64,000 bases of DNA from JAAFHB01 sp963675995 (GTDB taxonomy: Bacteria; Bacteroidota; Bacteroidia; Bacteroidales; Prolixibacteraceae), in the NCBI GenBank assembly GCA_963675995.2, contig CAXXIY010000001.1:3038001-3102000 (forward strand), in the 5' to 3' direction. The notes beneath the pieces are model-generated. The model was not told the origin of the DNA, made no database searches, and saw only the letters and a list, made by a program, of their open reading frames with translations. Below are positions 17,323 to 25,271 of this stretch, in pieces. The position numbers and the translations under genes are program-made. Position 1 is the first letter of the stretch; every line of letters begins with the position of its first letter.

Positions 17323-18645
17323 TTATTCCTTCACATTTCCCATCAACTGAATGTCACCTTTTGATTTGTTGAGAACATGCAAATCCCCCCCCTCTACACT
17401 ATTTCCAATGATTACTGCTGATCTGACTTTCTCACCCAGATAAATATGTGCGTTGGGAGTATTCCCGTTGTCCTGAAAACGGCTGTTCATGATTTGTAAG
17501 GTCCCTTTCTCCATTCTGATAAATGGTATCTCAGGTTTCCAATGGCATTCTTTCCAGTTTTTAGCGTTGAAGTTACAGGCCGTGAGGTAGAGGGTACCTT
17601 CACCATTGTTGACAATGTGGGTTCCACCCAGCGATTCGGCCCAACCCCAGAAACCGCAATTGGTTAGTTTAACCGGTCCTCTGTTTCCCTCTTCAATGAG
17701 GATTCCATCCATAAACTGGCAGTTTTCGAAGGCGATTCCGCAATGGTACTGGGTCTTTTCAACCTTCACTGCCAAGGGCCCGATATCCGATCCGCTTTGC
17801 GTAATCAGAATATTTGACTGAGGGTCGTTCCCGGTAGGATCACCTTGGGTCTCAATAAAACGAAACCCAATCTTTGCCCAGATAACGAAGCAATTGACCA
17901 TGTATTCCCAGTCGCAGCGACCAATAATAAAACCTTCAAGATTCGACCTGGTATAATCGTTGATGAGTTTGACCTCTCCTGACATTCTTTCCGGGTAGTT
18001 GATATCCCACCATGCAACTGAATGAATATGAATATTTTCCAATCGGCCAATGTCTGTTGATCTGTCGATATAAACCCCACGGCGCAACGCACACATATTG
18101 ATTCCTCTCAAATTCTGACCTTCGTTGTAAACCGAGCCGCAGTCAATGCCGTTGTAAGCATTGGCAATCGATACATCAATTACATTCCCTGATCTTCCAG
18201 TGGTCTGAATACAATAAGGATAGGGGTGAATATCCTCTGGTTTTTGTTCCGGATAAACAATGCCAAGACCGCGTAATGTACTGCTTGACCTGAGTGTAAT
18301 AAAGGGGGCGGAATTTTCCTGATCTCTTCCGGAATAAGGCATCAATACTGTTCCAAGGTCATAGTAAATACAATTTGGCCCTTCGGCAATTCCTTGCAGT
18401 GTGACTCCTCTTTTAATTTCCAGCACTCCGTTGAACCGGAATTTTCCTGCCGGAACATGGACAATTCCTCCGGTTTCTGCTGCTTTATTGATCGCACGTT
18501 GAAACGGTTCAGTATTATCCTTTTTCCCATCTCCGAGAGCACCAAAATTAAGTACATCATAATCAGAGATACCGGCAAACGCCAGGTTAAAAAGAAAAAA
18601 AAGCAGATAGGAGAGGAGCAGAAACTTCTTTATTGATTTTTGCAT
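17323..18645 (-). CDS. Right-handed beta-helix (pectate-lyase-superfamily) protein, copy 1
   Basis: A 440-residue secreted protein; start at the ATG at 18645 gives the signal peptide MQKSIKKFLLLSYLLFFLFN. It opens with YDVLNFGALGDGKKDNTEPF, the signature of the pectate_lyase_3/GH28-related fold, followed by beta-helix turns to the end. Family members include GH28, GH55 and PL enzymes as well as non-catalytic proteins. I do not see the GH28 NTD/GDD motifs, so activity is uncertain. It is a tandem paralogue of the next gene upstream (18678-19964): the C-terminal 200 residues agree at roughly nine positions in ten, while the N-terminal half is about half identical (both by eye). The gap to its paralogue is 32 bases. 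Confidence 0.8.
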   Translation of the reverse strand: MQKSIKKFLLLSYLLFFLFNLAFAGISDYDVLNFGALGDGKKDNTEPFQRAINKAAETGGIVHVPAGKFRFNGVLEIKRGVTLQGIAEGPNCIYYDLGTVLMPYSGRDQENSAPFITLRSSSTLRGLGIVYPEQKPEDIHPYPYCIQTTGRSGNVIDVSIANAYNGIDCGSVYNEGQNLRGINMCALRRGVYIDRSTDIGRLENIHIHSVAWWDINYPERMSGEVKLINDYTRSNLEGFIIGRCDWEYMVNCFVIWAKIGFRFIETQGDPTGNDPQSNILITQSGSDIGPLAVKVEKTQYHCGIAFENCQFMDGILIEEGNRGPVKLTNCGFWGWAESLGGTHIVNNGEGTLYLTACNFNAKNWKECHWKPEIPFIRMEKGTLQIMNSRFQDNGNTPNAHIYLGEKVRSAVIIGNSVEGGDLHVLNKSKGDIQLMGNVKE

Positions 18646-18677
18646 ATTACTGATTCTTTTGTGATTGATAAAAAATA

Positions 18678-19964
18678 TCATTCGTTTACATTTCCCAATA
18701 TTTGGACATCACCTTTTGACTTATTTGTAACATGTAAATCACCCCCTTCTACACTGTTTCCGATAATGACAGCTGATTTTACCTTCTCTCCCAGGTAGAT
18801 ATGAGCATTTGGGGTATTGCCGTTGTCCTGAAAACGACTGTTCATCATTTGTAAAGTGCCTTTCTCCATTCTGATAAAAGGTATTTCCGGTTTCCAGTGA
18901 CATTCGATCCAGTTTTTGGCATTGAAGTTACAGGCAGTAAGGTAGACCGTACAATCTCCCTTATTGATGATGTGTGTTCCACCCAGCGATTCGGCCCAAC
19001 CCCAGAATCCACAATTAGTCAGTTTAATCGGACCACGATTCCCTTCTTCGATGAGGAATCCATCCATAAATTGACAGTTTTCGAATGATACTCCGCAATG
19101 GTATTGTGTTTTTTCAACAACAACCGCCAATGGCCCAACATCCGACCCGCTTTGGGTGATCAGAATATTGGCCTGAGGATCATTCCCAACCGGATCTCCT
19201 TTGGTCTCTATAAACCGAAAACCAACCTTTGCCCAGATAACGAAGCAGTTGACCATGTATTCCCAATCGCAACGACCAACGATAAAACCTTCCAGGTTAT
19301 TCACCTGAAAATCGTGAATGGGCCCTTCAGAAACACCCATCTGACTCCAGCTGCTGGGATGAATGTGTACGTTTTCGACCCGACCAATGTCAACAATCCG
19401 GTCAATATAGATTCCGCGACGCATGGCGCATAGGTAAATGTTCCGGATATAGTCCTGTCCGTGATAAACACTGCCGCAATCGATCCCATTGTATGAATTG
19501 ACAAAGTTCAAATCGATGATGTTACTTCTGTTTCCCTTGATCCGGATGGTCCATGGATAGGGATGAATGTCGGTAACCATCTGTTCAGGGTAATAAATTG
19601 AAAGACCCTTTATTGTGCTGTTATTCAGTAAAGTAATAAACGGCAGGGATTCTTCTTTGTCCCGTCCCGCATAGGCAAGTAACATTGTTCCCCGTTTTGA
19701 GCTTGCCATAACAGGACCTTCTGCAATCCCTTTTAAAGTTACCCCGTCTGGAATAGTCAATACCCCGCCAATTTTATATTGGCCGGCAGGAATAATAACG
19801 ACCTCGCCATTTGAGGCTGCTTTGTCGAGTGCAGATTGAAATGCCCTTGTATTGTCTGTTTTCCCATCAGCGACTGCTCCAAGATCAAGAACATTGATTT
19901 GTGAATCAGTTGAATAAGAACAAAAAGCACTGAACAGAAATAAACTCAGGAATATAATTCTCAT
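18678..19964 (-). CDS. Right-handed beta-helix (pectate-lyase-superfamily) protein, copy 2
   Basis: A 428-residue secreted protein with signal peptide MRIIFLSLFLFSAFCSYS; a cysteine in that stretch could be a lipid anchor. Starts at 19964, 19970 and 19976 are all in frame and equally possible. It begins INVLDLGAVADGKTDNT, the same fold signature as its neighbour, and shares with it nearly all of GRCDWEYMVNCFVIWAK, NCQFMDG, TNCGFWGWAESLGGTHI and NSRFQDNGNTPNAHIY. Both copies may present a conserved binding or catalytic face in the C-terminal half and differ in the N-terminal coils. The nearby GH28-like, GH105 and PL11 genes favour pectic substrates. Confidence 0.8.
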   Translation of the reverse strand: MRIIFLSLFLFSAFCSYSTDSQINVLDLGAVADGKTDNTRAFQSALDKAASNGEVVIIPAGQYKIGGVLTIPDGVTLKGIAEGPVMASSKRGTMLLAYAGRDKEESLPFITLLNNSTIKGLSIYYPEQMVTDIHPYPWTIRIKGNRSNIIDLNFVNSYNGIDCGSVYHGQDYIRNIYLCAMRRGIYIDRIVDIGRVENVHIHPSSWSQMGVSEGPIHDFQVNNLEGFIVGRCDWEYMVNCFVIWAKVGFRFIETKGDPVGNDPQANILITQSGSDVGPLAVVVEKTQYHCGVSFENCQFMDGFLIEEGNRGPIKLTNCGFWGWAESLGGTHIINKGDCTVYLTACNFNAKNWIECHWKPEIPFIRMEKGTLQMMNSRFQDNGNTPNAHIYLGEKVKSAVIIGNSVEGGDLHVTNKSKGDVQILGNVNE

Positions 19965-20012
19965 TTGCATTTCCATAAAATGTACTAAACTCAGGATTTG
20001 TATTCATCGTTA

Positions 20013-22313
20013 TCATTTATCTGCCATAACCGTCCCCCAACTTTTGTTAGGTTCCGGTCCCAGCTCAAATACCAGTTTCCCTCCGTTGACAATCTCTTTG
20101 TGTGTGATCCAGCATTGGTTGAAAGGCTTTCCATTCAGCGTTGCCGACTGAATGTAACCATTCTTTTTGCTTAGGTTTTTTGTTTCAATTGTAAACTGTT
20201 TGCCTTGATATACTGCTGGGTCCAGTTGAATGGACACTTTTTCAAAAATGGGTGCACCTAACTGATAAACCGGATTTCCGGGACAAACCTGATATAATCC
20301 CATTGAGCTCATGGCATACCAGGCCGACATACATCCATAATCATCGTCCATCTCTTCGAGGTAACCGTCGGGTGTTGTTTTGTATACCCGATCAAACACC
20401 GGAGTAGGGAAGTAGTTGTGGGTGCCATATTTTTGTACGATTGGTTCCGTAAGGATCTTTCGAACCCACTTTTGTGTCAGCCAGGGAGCACCGGCAAAAT
20501 TGAATAGGAACGGGGCCTGTAAATCTGGTTGGTTTCCGGCAGTATATAAATCATTGTCAAAGAAATATTCCAATTCTTTTAGGAAAGCTTCCTTCCCGCC
20601 AAAAGTTTTGATCAGGGCAGGAACATCGTGTAAAACATTCCAGCGCCAATGCCACTTGGAACCTTCATAGGTGTATTTTTCGCGATTTTCAGCCGGATTG
20701 CTTGGGAAATCAAGCCATTTGCCATCGGCTGCACGTGCCCGAAAGAATTTAATAGATGGATCCCAGGTGTTTCTCCAGTATTCTGATCGCTTTATGAAGT
20801 ATTGGTAATCAGCATCGTTACCTGTTTCCTTTGCCAGCTGAGCCACACACCAGCTATCCCAGGTAAATTCACCGGTTTGGTCCGGCCGGGCCGGGATAAA
20901 ACCTATCTGATCGTAATTCTCCGGCATTTGCACCATGGCTTCTGTGCGGATGTAAGGATAAACCGATTTCAGGTCAATGTCGAAGAGTCCCTTGTAATAA
21001 GCATCGGTCATCACCATCAACATATGTTCGTGACGGCAGGTACTAAATACCTGTAATCCGTTTTTTCCGGCTGGCTTAAATCCTTGTCCCTGATGAGGTG
21101 TGTGGTTGTTCTCCGAGGTGATGCTCCAATTGTCTGCCTGTTCATACAAATCACGTAATGATTTGACAACGTCTCGATAAACTGCCGGCTGATAAAGACT
21201 ATACAATGGAAATTTAGTGCGGAAATCGTCCCAGAATGCATAATCGCCATAATGTTGGTACCCTTTAGCCTGATGATTTTTCTGATCCAGTCCGGGATAG
21301 GTTCCATCGACATCATTCAGAATTACGGGCATAAAGCAGGTGTGGTAAAGAGCCGTATAGAAAATGGTCTTGTATTCATCTTCACCTTTAACCTCAATCA
21401 AACTGAGTTTTTTATTCCATGTTTCTAAAGCCTCTTTTTTAGTCTGTTCAAAGCTGATTTGATCAGGTGATTCGGTTTTCAGATTTTTCCTGGCAGCTTC
21501 GATACTGGTCAACGATACGCCAATTTTTATTTCCAGTGGTTTTCCCTTTAAATCTCCGAAATCACAAATTAATCCACCTGCAGCCTGTTTGCTGAGCGAA
21601 TTTCCTTCTGCAACAGCCTTTCCATCCCAAAGCTTAGTAGAGCGTACCGGCAGGTTGAACTTCATCACAAAATAAATTCCATTATAACTGTATTGAATTC
21701 CTTCGATACATTTGTTGTCTTTCAATGAAACCGAAAGGCCGGAGGAGCGTGTGCGGTTCCCTTCGTACAGAAAGAGACGAGCCACCTTCCCTTCCGGATA
21801 GGTGTACTTATGAAATCCAACATGTCTATTCGCTGTTAATTCTGCATGAATCTGGTCTTTAACCAGGATTGCCGAATAATAACCGGGTTTGGCTTTTTCT
21901 TTACTCTTATCAATATCAAGAACCGGATTTTGATAGAAAGTGTCAGCAGCACTGATGAATGGTATCAATGATAAAAGTCCGGCACGATCGCAAACACTTG
22001 TTCCGCCGGAGCTTCCCTTGTGAAAATTGCTGAATCCACGGATTTGGTGATCAGAAAAATCATATCCTGAATGGGCATAGTCGCCATCACCCGTTAAACT
22101 TCCCGGATATGTATCGGGACACACTTCAACTAATCCGAAGGGTACCAAGGCGGCAGGTAACCAATGTCCGTGATCGCCCAGGGTGCAAATAAATGGATCG
22201 ACATAATCAACCGGGCGCTTTAATTTGTCTGAATCAGCACAGGAGAAAAGAAAGGGCCCAACCAAAACAACCAACCAGACGCATCTTTTAAGTGTATTCA
22301 ATTTTATATTCAT
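20013..22313 (-). CDS. GH92 alpha-mannosidase lipoprotein with altered active-site loop
   Basis: A 766-residue GH92 protein; N-terminal lipobox LFSC gives surface or periplasmic anchoring. Family features are VDPFICTLGDHGHW, PFGLVEVCPDT, the Glu of YEGSKWHW (Glu550, aligned with the general acid of characterised GH92 enzymes), and MDDDYGCMSAWYAMSSMG near residue 655 with the base aspartates. GH92 enzymes are calcium-dependent inverting exo-alpha-mannosidases. Where most members, including the second GH92 here, have GNEPSHH, this protein has GNQPDLQ with Gln595 in place of Glu. That loop helps to set linkage specificity, so the preferred mannoside, or even the sugar, may differ. Confidence 0.87.
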   Translation of the reverse strand: MNIKLNTLKRCVWLVVLVGPFLFSCADSDKLKRPVDYVDPFICTLGDHGHWLPAALVPFGLVEVCPDTYPGSLTGDGDYAHSGYDFSDHQIRGFSNFHKGSSGGTSVCDRAGLLSLIPFISAADTFYQNPVLDIDKSKEKAKPGYYSAILVKDQIHAELTANRHVGFHKYTYPEGKVARLFLYEGNRTRSSGLSVSLKDNKCIEGIQYSYNGIYFVMKFNLPVRSTKLWDGKAVAEGNSLSKQAAGGLICDFGDLKGKPLEIKIGVSLTSIEAARKNLKTESPDQISFEQTKKEALETWNKKLSLIEVKGEDEYKTIFYTALYHTCFMPVILNDVDGTYPGLDQKNHQAKGYQHYGDYAFWDDFRTKFPLYSLYQPAVYRDVVKSLRDLYEQADNWSITSENNHTPHQGQGFKPAGKNGLQVFSTCRHEHMLMVMTDAYYKGLFDIDLKSVYPYIRTEAMVQMPENYDQIGFIPARPDQTGEFTWDSWCVAQLAKETGNDADYQYFIKRSEYWRNTWDPSIKFFRARAADGKWLDFPSNPAENREKYTYEGSKWHWRWNVLHDVPALIKTFGGKEAFLKELEYFFDNDLYTAGNQPDLQAPFLFNFAGAPWLTQKWVRKILTEPIVQKYGTHNYFPTPVFDRVYKTTPDGYLEEMDDDYGCMSAWYAMSSMGLYQVCPGNPVYQLGAPIFEKVSIQLDPAVYQGKQFTIETKNLSKKNGYIQSATLNGKPFNQCWITHKEIVNGGKLVFELGPEPNKSWGTVMADK

Positions 22314-22408
22314 TGGATATGATATTTATTTAATTCTTGAGTTTTTATCAAATCATTTCGTTGTAAATCAATCAGAAGCAGTGACCTATTGAAACTTATG
22401 CTATGGGG

Positions 22409-23983
22409 TCAGCCTTCCTTGTTGCCTGAGACCTTCCCGATTACACTGTCTCCGGAAGTCTTCATCAGTTTGGCGCCAAATGTTTCGCCAACATTGATCT
22501 GGCTGATACTGGCTTTTTCAACCACAATGAATGCTTCCCCAATCCCGGAACCAAGTACATTGCAAAGCTGTAAAGTGCCAATCTCGTTGGCTTTATGGTT
22601 TAGCATACAGTTTACTCCGTTTATACACAGGTTATTCATAAACAAAGTTTTGATTTTTGCAAAATTGCGCGTTTCGATCAAACAGCCCCGGGAAGTTGAA
22701 CTGAAGGGCCTTAGAATCTCTACGTTCCGAACGATCATGTTATCGACCTTCGCCACAATATTGATAAATGAGGCGTTGCCCGACTGATCATCAGGTTCAA
22801 AAATATGAAGGCCATCGATAACGAGTGATTGGATATGCGTGGTGGCCGCATCGTGGTGCTTATCCGGAGTTGGCCAACCAACATCGATGAGCGACCTGCC
22901 ATCTGAAGGACGGTGATGCTGGATATTTTTCAGGGTCAGACTTTCGATTTTTCCACCCAGCCGAAAAAGAAATGGGGTGGTGTAGTTGTAATTCGGAGGT
23001 GATTGACTTAGATTGACCGTGTCGATAATGATATTTCCAAAATTTCCACCATCACCTTTGAACCATGGATCGATGTAAAAACCAAAACTTTTGTAGGTTC
23101 CGGTTATATTTTTGATGATGACCCGGTCGAGTCGTCCTTTTGCGCGAGACAAAAGACGGATACCCTGATCTGCGTTATTTAAAAATACACCATCGATCAG
23201 AACATCGGAGATATCTGAAACATAGTCATTTTCGTCAGGTGCCAGTGCGATAAAATCATCCCCCGAACTGCCCTGGATGTTTCGCATGGTAAGGAATTGT
23301 CCCGGACCAAAAAAGTGGATTCCGTCCTGATTTTGAAAATCCATATGACCGGGCAGGTCAATTGAAATATTCTCCATGACAACACGAAACCAGTTGCCCA
23401 GGAGCATCGCGAAGGTCCGCTGATCCCTGATGGTTACATCACGCATCGTCAGATTTTCGACACCATAAAATTCCATTCCGATGACCCATTTCTCCTTCCC
23501 CTTTTCTGTCGTGTGATGAAGCTGCTCTTTGCAATTCTGGTTGTAAGTTCCTCCAAGTAGGGTGATATTTTTGTCTTTGCGTTCTCCTGACATATTCGGA
23601 TGGACGTTCTGAATGACCGAACGGTTTGATTGTGCAGAAAGAAAGAAACCGCAGGATGCATTCAGGCACTCGATTGTCGTATTCGAATGGATATTCAATC
23701 CGTGAACCAAAGCAGCACCGTCGATAATCAGATGGAGATGCCCCATTTCGGGAGCTCTGTTCAGTATGGATTGAATGATCGCGGTGTCATCTGTCCCCCC
23801 ACCGGATATGATATTGCTGTCAAGTTTTGCTCCACACTGGCTTGCGAATAGAATATAGGGACTAATTGAATCTGATTTAATTCTCCTTCTGGTTTTTTCG
23901 GGCACTTTTGCTTCTGCTGGCGGTGTGATGATCAAACCTGTTGCAGCACCAGCCAACAATCCGAGTAGATTTCTTCGTTCCAT
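22409..23983 (-). CDS. GH28-like polygalacturonase-fold protein, exported
   Basis: A 524-residue parallel beta-helix protein. The N-terminus MERRNLLGLLAGAATG followed by a hydrophobic run and AEA is a signal resembling the Tat type. Two GH28 landmarks are present: NQDGIHFFG (Asp220, in place of the usual NTD) and GSSGDDFIAL (Asp242, Asp243). The later GHG and RIK motifs of typical polygalacturonases are not evident, so it may be a distant GH28 acting on rhamnogalacturonan or another uronic-acid polymer. It lies between a GH92 and the GH105 gene. GH105 works on unsaturated products of PL11, so a pectic role is likely. Confidence 0.7.
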   Translation of the reverse strand: MERRNLLGLLAGAATGLIITPPAEAKVPEKTRRRIKSDSISPYILFASQCGAKLDSNIISGGGTDDTAIIQSILNRAPEMGHLHLIIDGAALVHGLNIHSNTTIECLNASCGFFLSAQSNRSVIQNVHPNMSGERKDKNITLLGGTYNQNCKEQLHHTTEKGKEKWVIGMEFYGVENLTMRDVTIRDQRTFAMLLGNWFRVVMENISIDLPGHMDFQNQDGIHFFGPGQFLTMRNIQGSSGDDFIALAPDENDYVSDISDVLIDGVFLNNADQGIRLLSRAKGRLDRVIIKNITGTYKSFGFYIDPWFKGDGGNFGNIIIDTVNLSQSPPNYNYTTPFLFRLGGKIESLTLKNIQHHRPSDGRSLIDVGWPTPDKHHDAATTHIQSLVIDGLHIFEPDDQSGNASFINIVAKVDNMIVRNVEILRPFSSTSRGCLIETRNFAKIKTLFMNNLCINGVNCMLNHKANEIGTLQLCNVLGSGIGEAFIVVEKASISQINVGETFGAKLMKTSGDSVIGKVSGNKEG

Positions 23984-24068
23984 TACGGTAAAGTTTCTAT
24001 GTAAAGTGAAAGTTGTTTGTTGAATTTATTTCTTCCTGATAAATCTTCAAAAATTCGTAAACCCTTTT

Positions 24069-25199
24069 CTACCGGAGCAGGGCTGTTGCGCACCATAACA
24101 GCGGAGCATGTCCGTGCAAATCACCGATAATCCGTTTTCTGTTCAGATAATATTCATGGCTGTTTTTAATGTTGGTTCCTTCGCAAACTTCTGTTAGTTC
24201 ATCATTTTGATTCAGATACCCGGTTACTGCGATCCATCCTTTCCGGGCAGCAGTTCCGTACAACTTTTGATCGAGCCACCCGCTTTTTACACCCGTGATC
24301 ATGGCATAAGTAAACATTGCAGTGCTAGATGATTCGAACCAGGCTTCCTGATCGTCAATAATTTGTCTCCACATGCCGCTGGTATCCTGATATTTAAGCA
24401 AAGTAGCCATCATTTTGTGGTAACCGTTCATGATCCGATCTTTGTTCGGGTTATCATTGGGGAGTGACCGGAGCAATTCTGCCATACCGACAGCCATCCA
24501 GCCATTCCCTCTCCCCCAGCAAAACGGAGTTTCAGGCGAATGATAAAACAGTCCGTTCTCAAGTTGAATTTTATCAAGGTAAAAGACCATCTCTTTGGCA
24601 GCACGATCAATGTATTTGCGATCACCCGTTGCCCTGTATGCCTGTACCTGAACGGCTGTGATCATAAACATGTCATCAATCCAAACACGGGTTTGCCAGG
24701 TATAGCCCTGATCGGTCCACGCTTTTTCATCCGATTTGGCGTTTGCGGGAAGGTTCCATTGGGCATCGGCATAAAACAAGCCAAGATCGAGGTACTTTTG
24801 TTGTTTGGTTTGCAGGTAAAGTTCGAGTGGAACCGATCCGAAAACATTGTTGTCAACGTGATTAGCTTTTGGCTGGAGATGCTTTTCAGTATCGAAAAGG
24901 GGGGCAAAACGGTTTTCAAAACGTTTAAATAAATCTTTATCCTTAGTGACTTTCGAAAACCAAAGTCCACCAAGCCAGGTGCATACATCCGGATAGGTGA
25001 TTTGTGTCGGGGGTGTTTCCGGATGGGTATTGCCATAATAGGTGTGCGGTGTTGCAAGGAATTTATTTGCAATCCTTTTGCCAATATCCTGAGGTGCTTT
25101 TCCTTTAGGCCAATGTTTGAAATCATAACCGGATGGTTGACCATTTAAGCTTGTCCAACCTGCAAAAAAAACAAAAAATATAACTGAAATTGCCTTCAT
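24069..25199 (-). CDS. GH105 unsaturated rhamnogalacturonyl hydrolase
   Basis: A 376-residue (alpha/alpha)6 enzyme with signal peptide MKAISVIFFVFFAGW. Motifs VWIDDMFM (Asp175/Asp176, matching the catalytic Asp of the YteR family), FCWGRGNGWMAVG and WFESSSTAMFTYAM are those of GH105. These enzymes hydrate and remove the 4,5-unsaturated galacturonyl residue left by rhamnogalacturonan lyases. The neighbouring PL11 gene would produce exactly that end. Length fits the family. A signal peptide puts it in the periplasm, whereas the Bacillus homologue is cytoplasmic. Confidence 0.9.
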   Translation of the reverse strand: MKAISVIFFVFFAGWTSLNGQPSGYDFKHWPKGKAPQDIGKRIANKFLATPHTYYGNTHPETPPTQITYPDVCTWLGGLWFSKVTKDKDLFKRFENRFAPLFDTEKHLQPKANHVDNNVFGSVPLELYLQTKQQKYLDLGLFYADAQWNLPANAKSDEKAWTDQGYTWQTRVWIDDMFMITAVQVQAYRATGDRKYIDRAAKEMVFYLDKIQLENGLFYHSPETPFCWGRGNGWMAVGMAELLRSLPNDNPNKDRIMNGYHKMMATLLKYQDTSGMWRQIIDDQEAWFESSSTAMFTYAMITGVKSGWLDQKLYGTAARKGWIAVTGYLNQNDELTEVCEGTNIKNSHEYYLNRKRIIGDLHGHAPLLWCATALLR

Positions 25200-25271
25200 A
25201 ATGGTGTTTATTTGCTGATTATAAATTATTTGAATTGAATATAGTATTTATTGCGCGCTTTCGTTTTTGAT

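Noticed and set aside
17323..19964. Very recent gene conversion between the beta-helix paralogues.
   Set aside because: Synonymous positions differ throughout the conserved half, so the DNA copies are not recently homogenised.
20013..22313. Loss of the catalytic acid in the first GH92 through the Glu-to-Gln change at 595.
   Set aside because: By spacing, the general acid of characterised GH92 enzymes matches the conserved Glu of EGxxW (Glu550 here), which is kept. The change is in a different loop.
24662..25144. A 160-residue frame overlapping the GH105 gene on the same strand but another frame.
   Set aside because: GH105 motifs lie in the other frame over the same bases, so this is a shadow.
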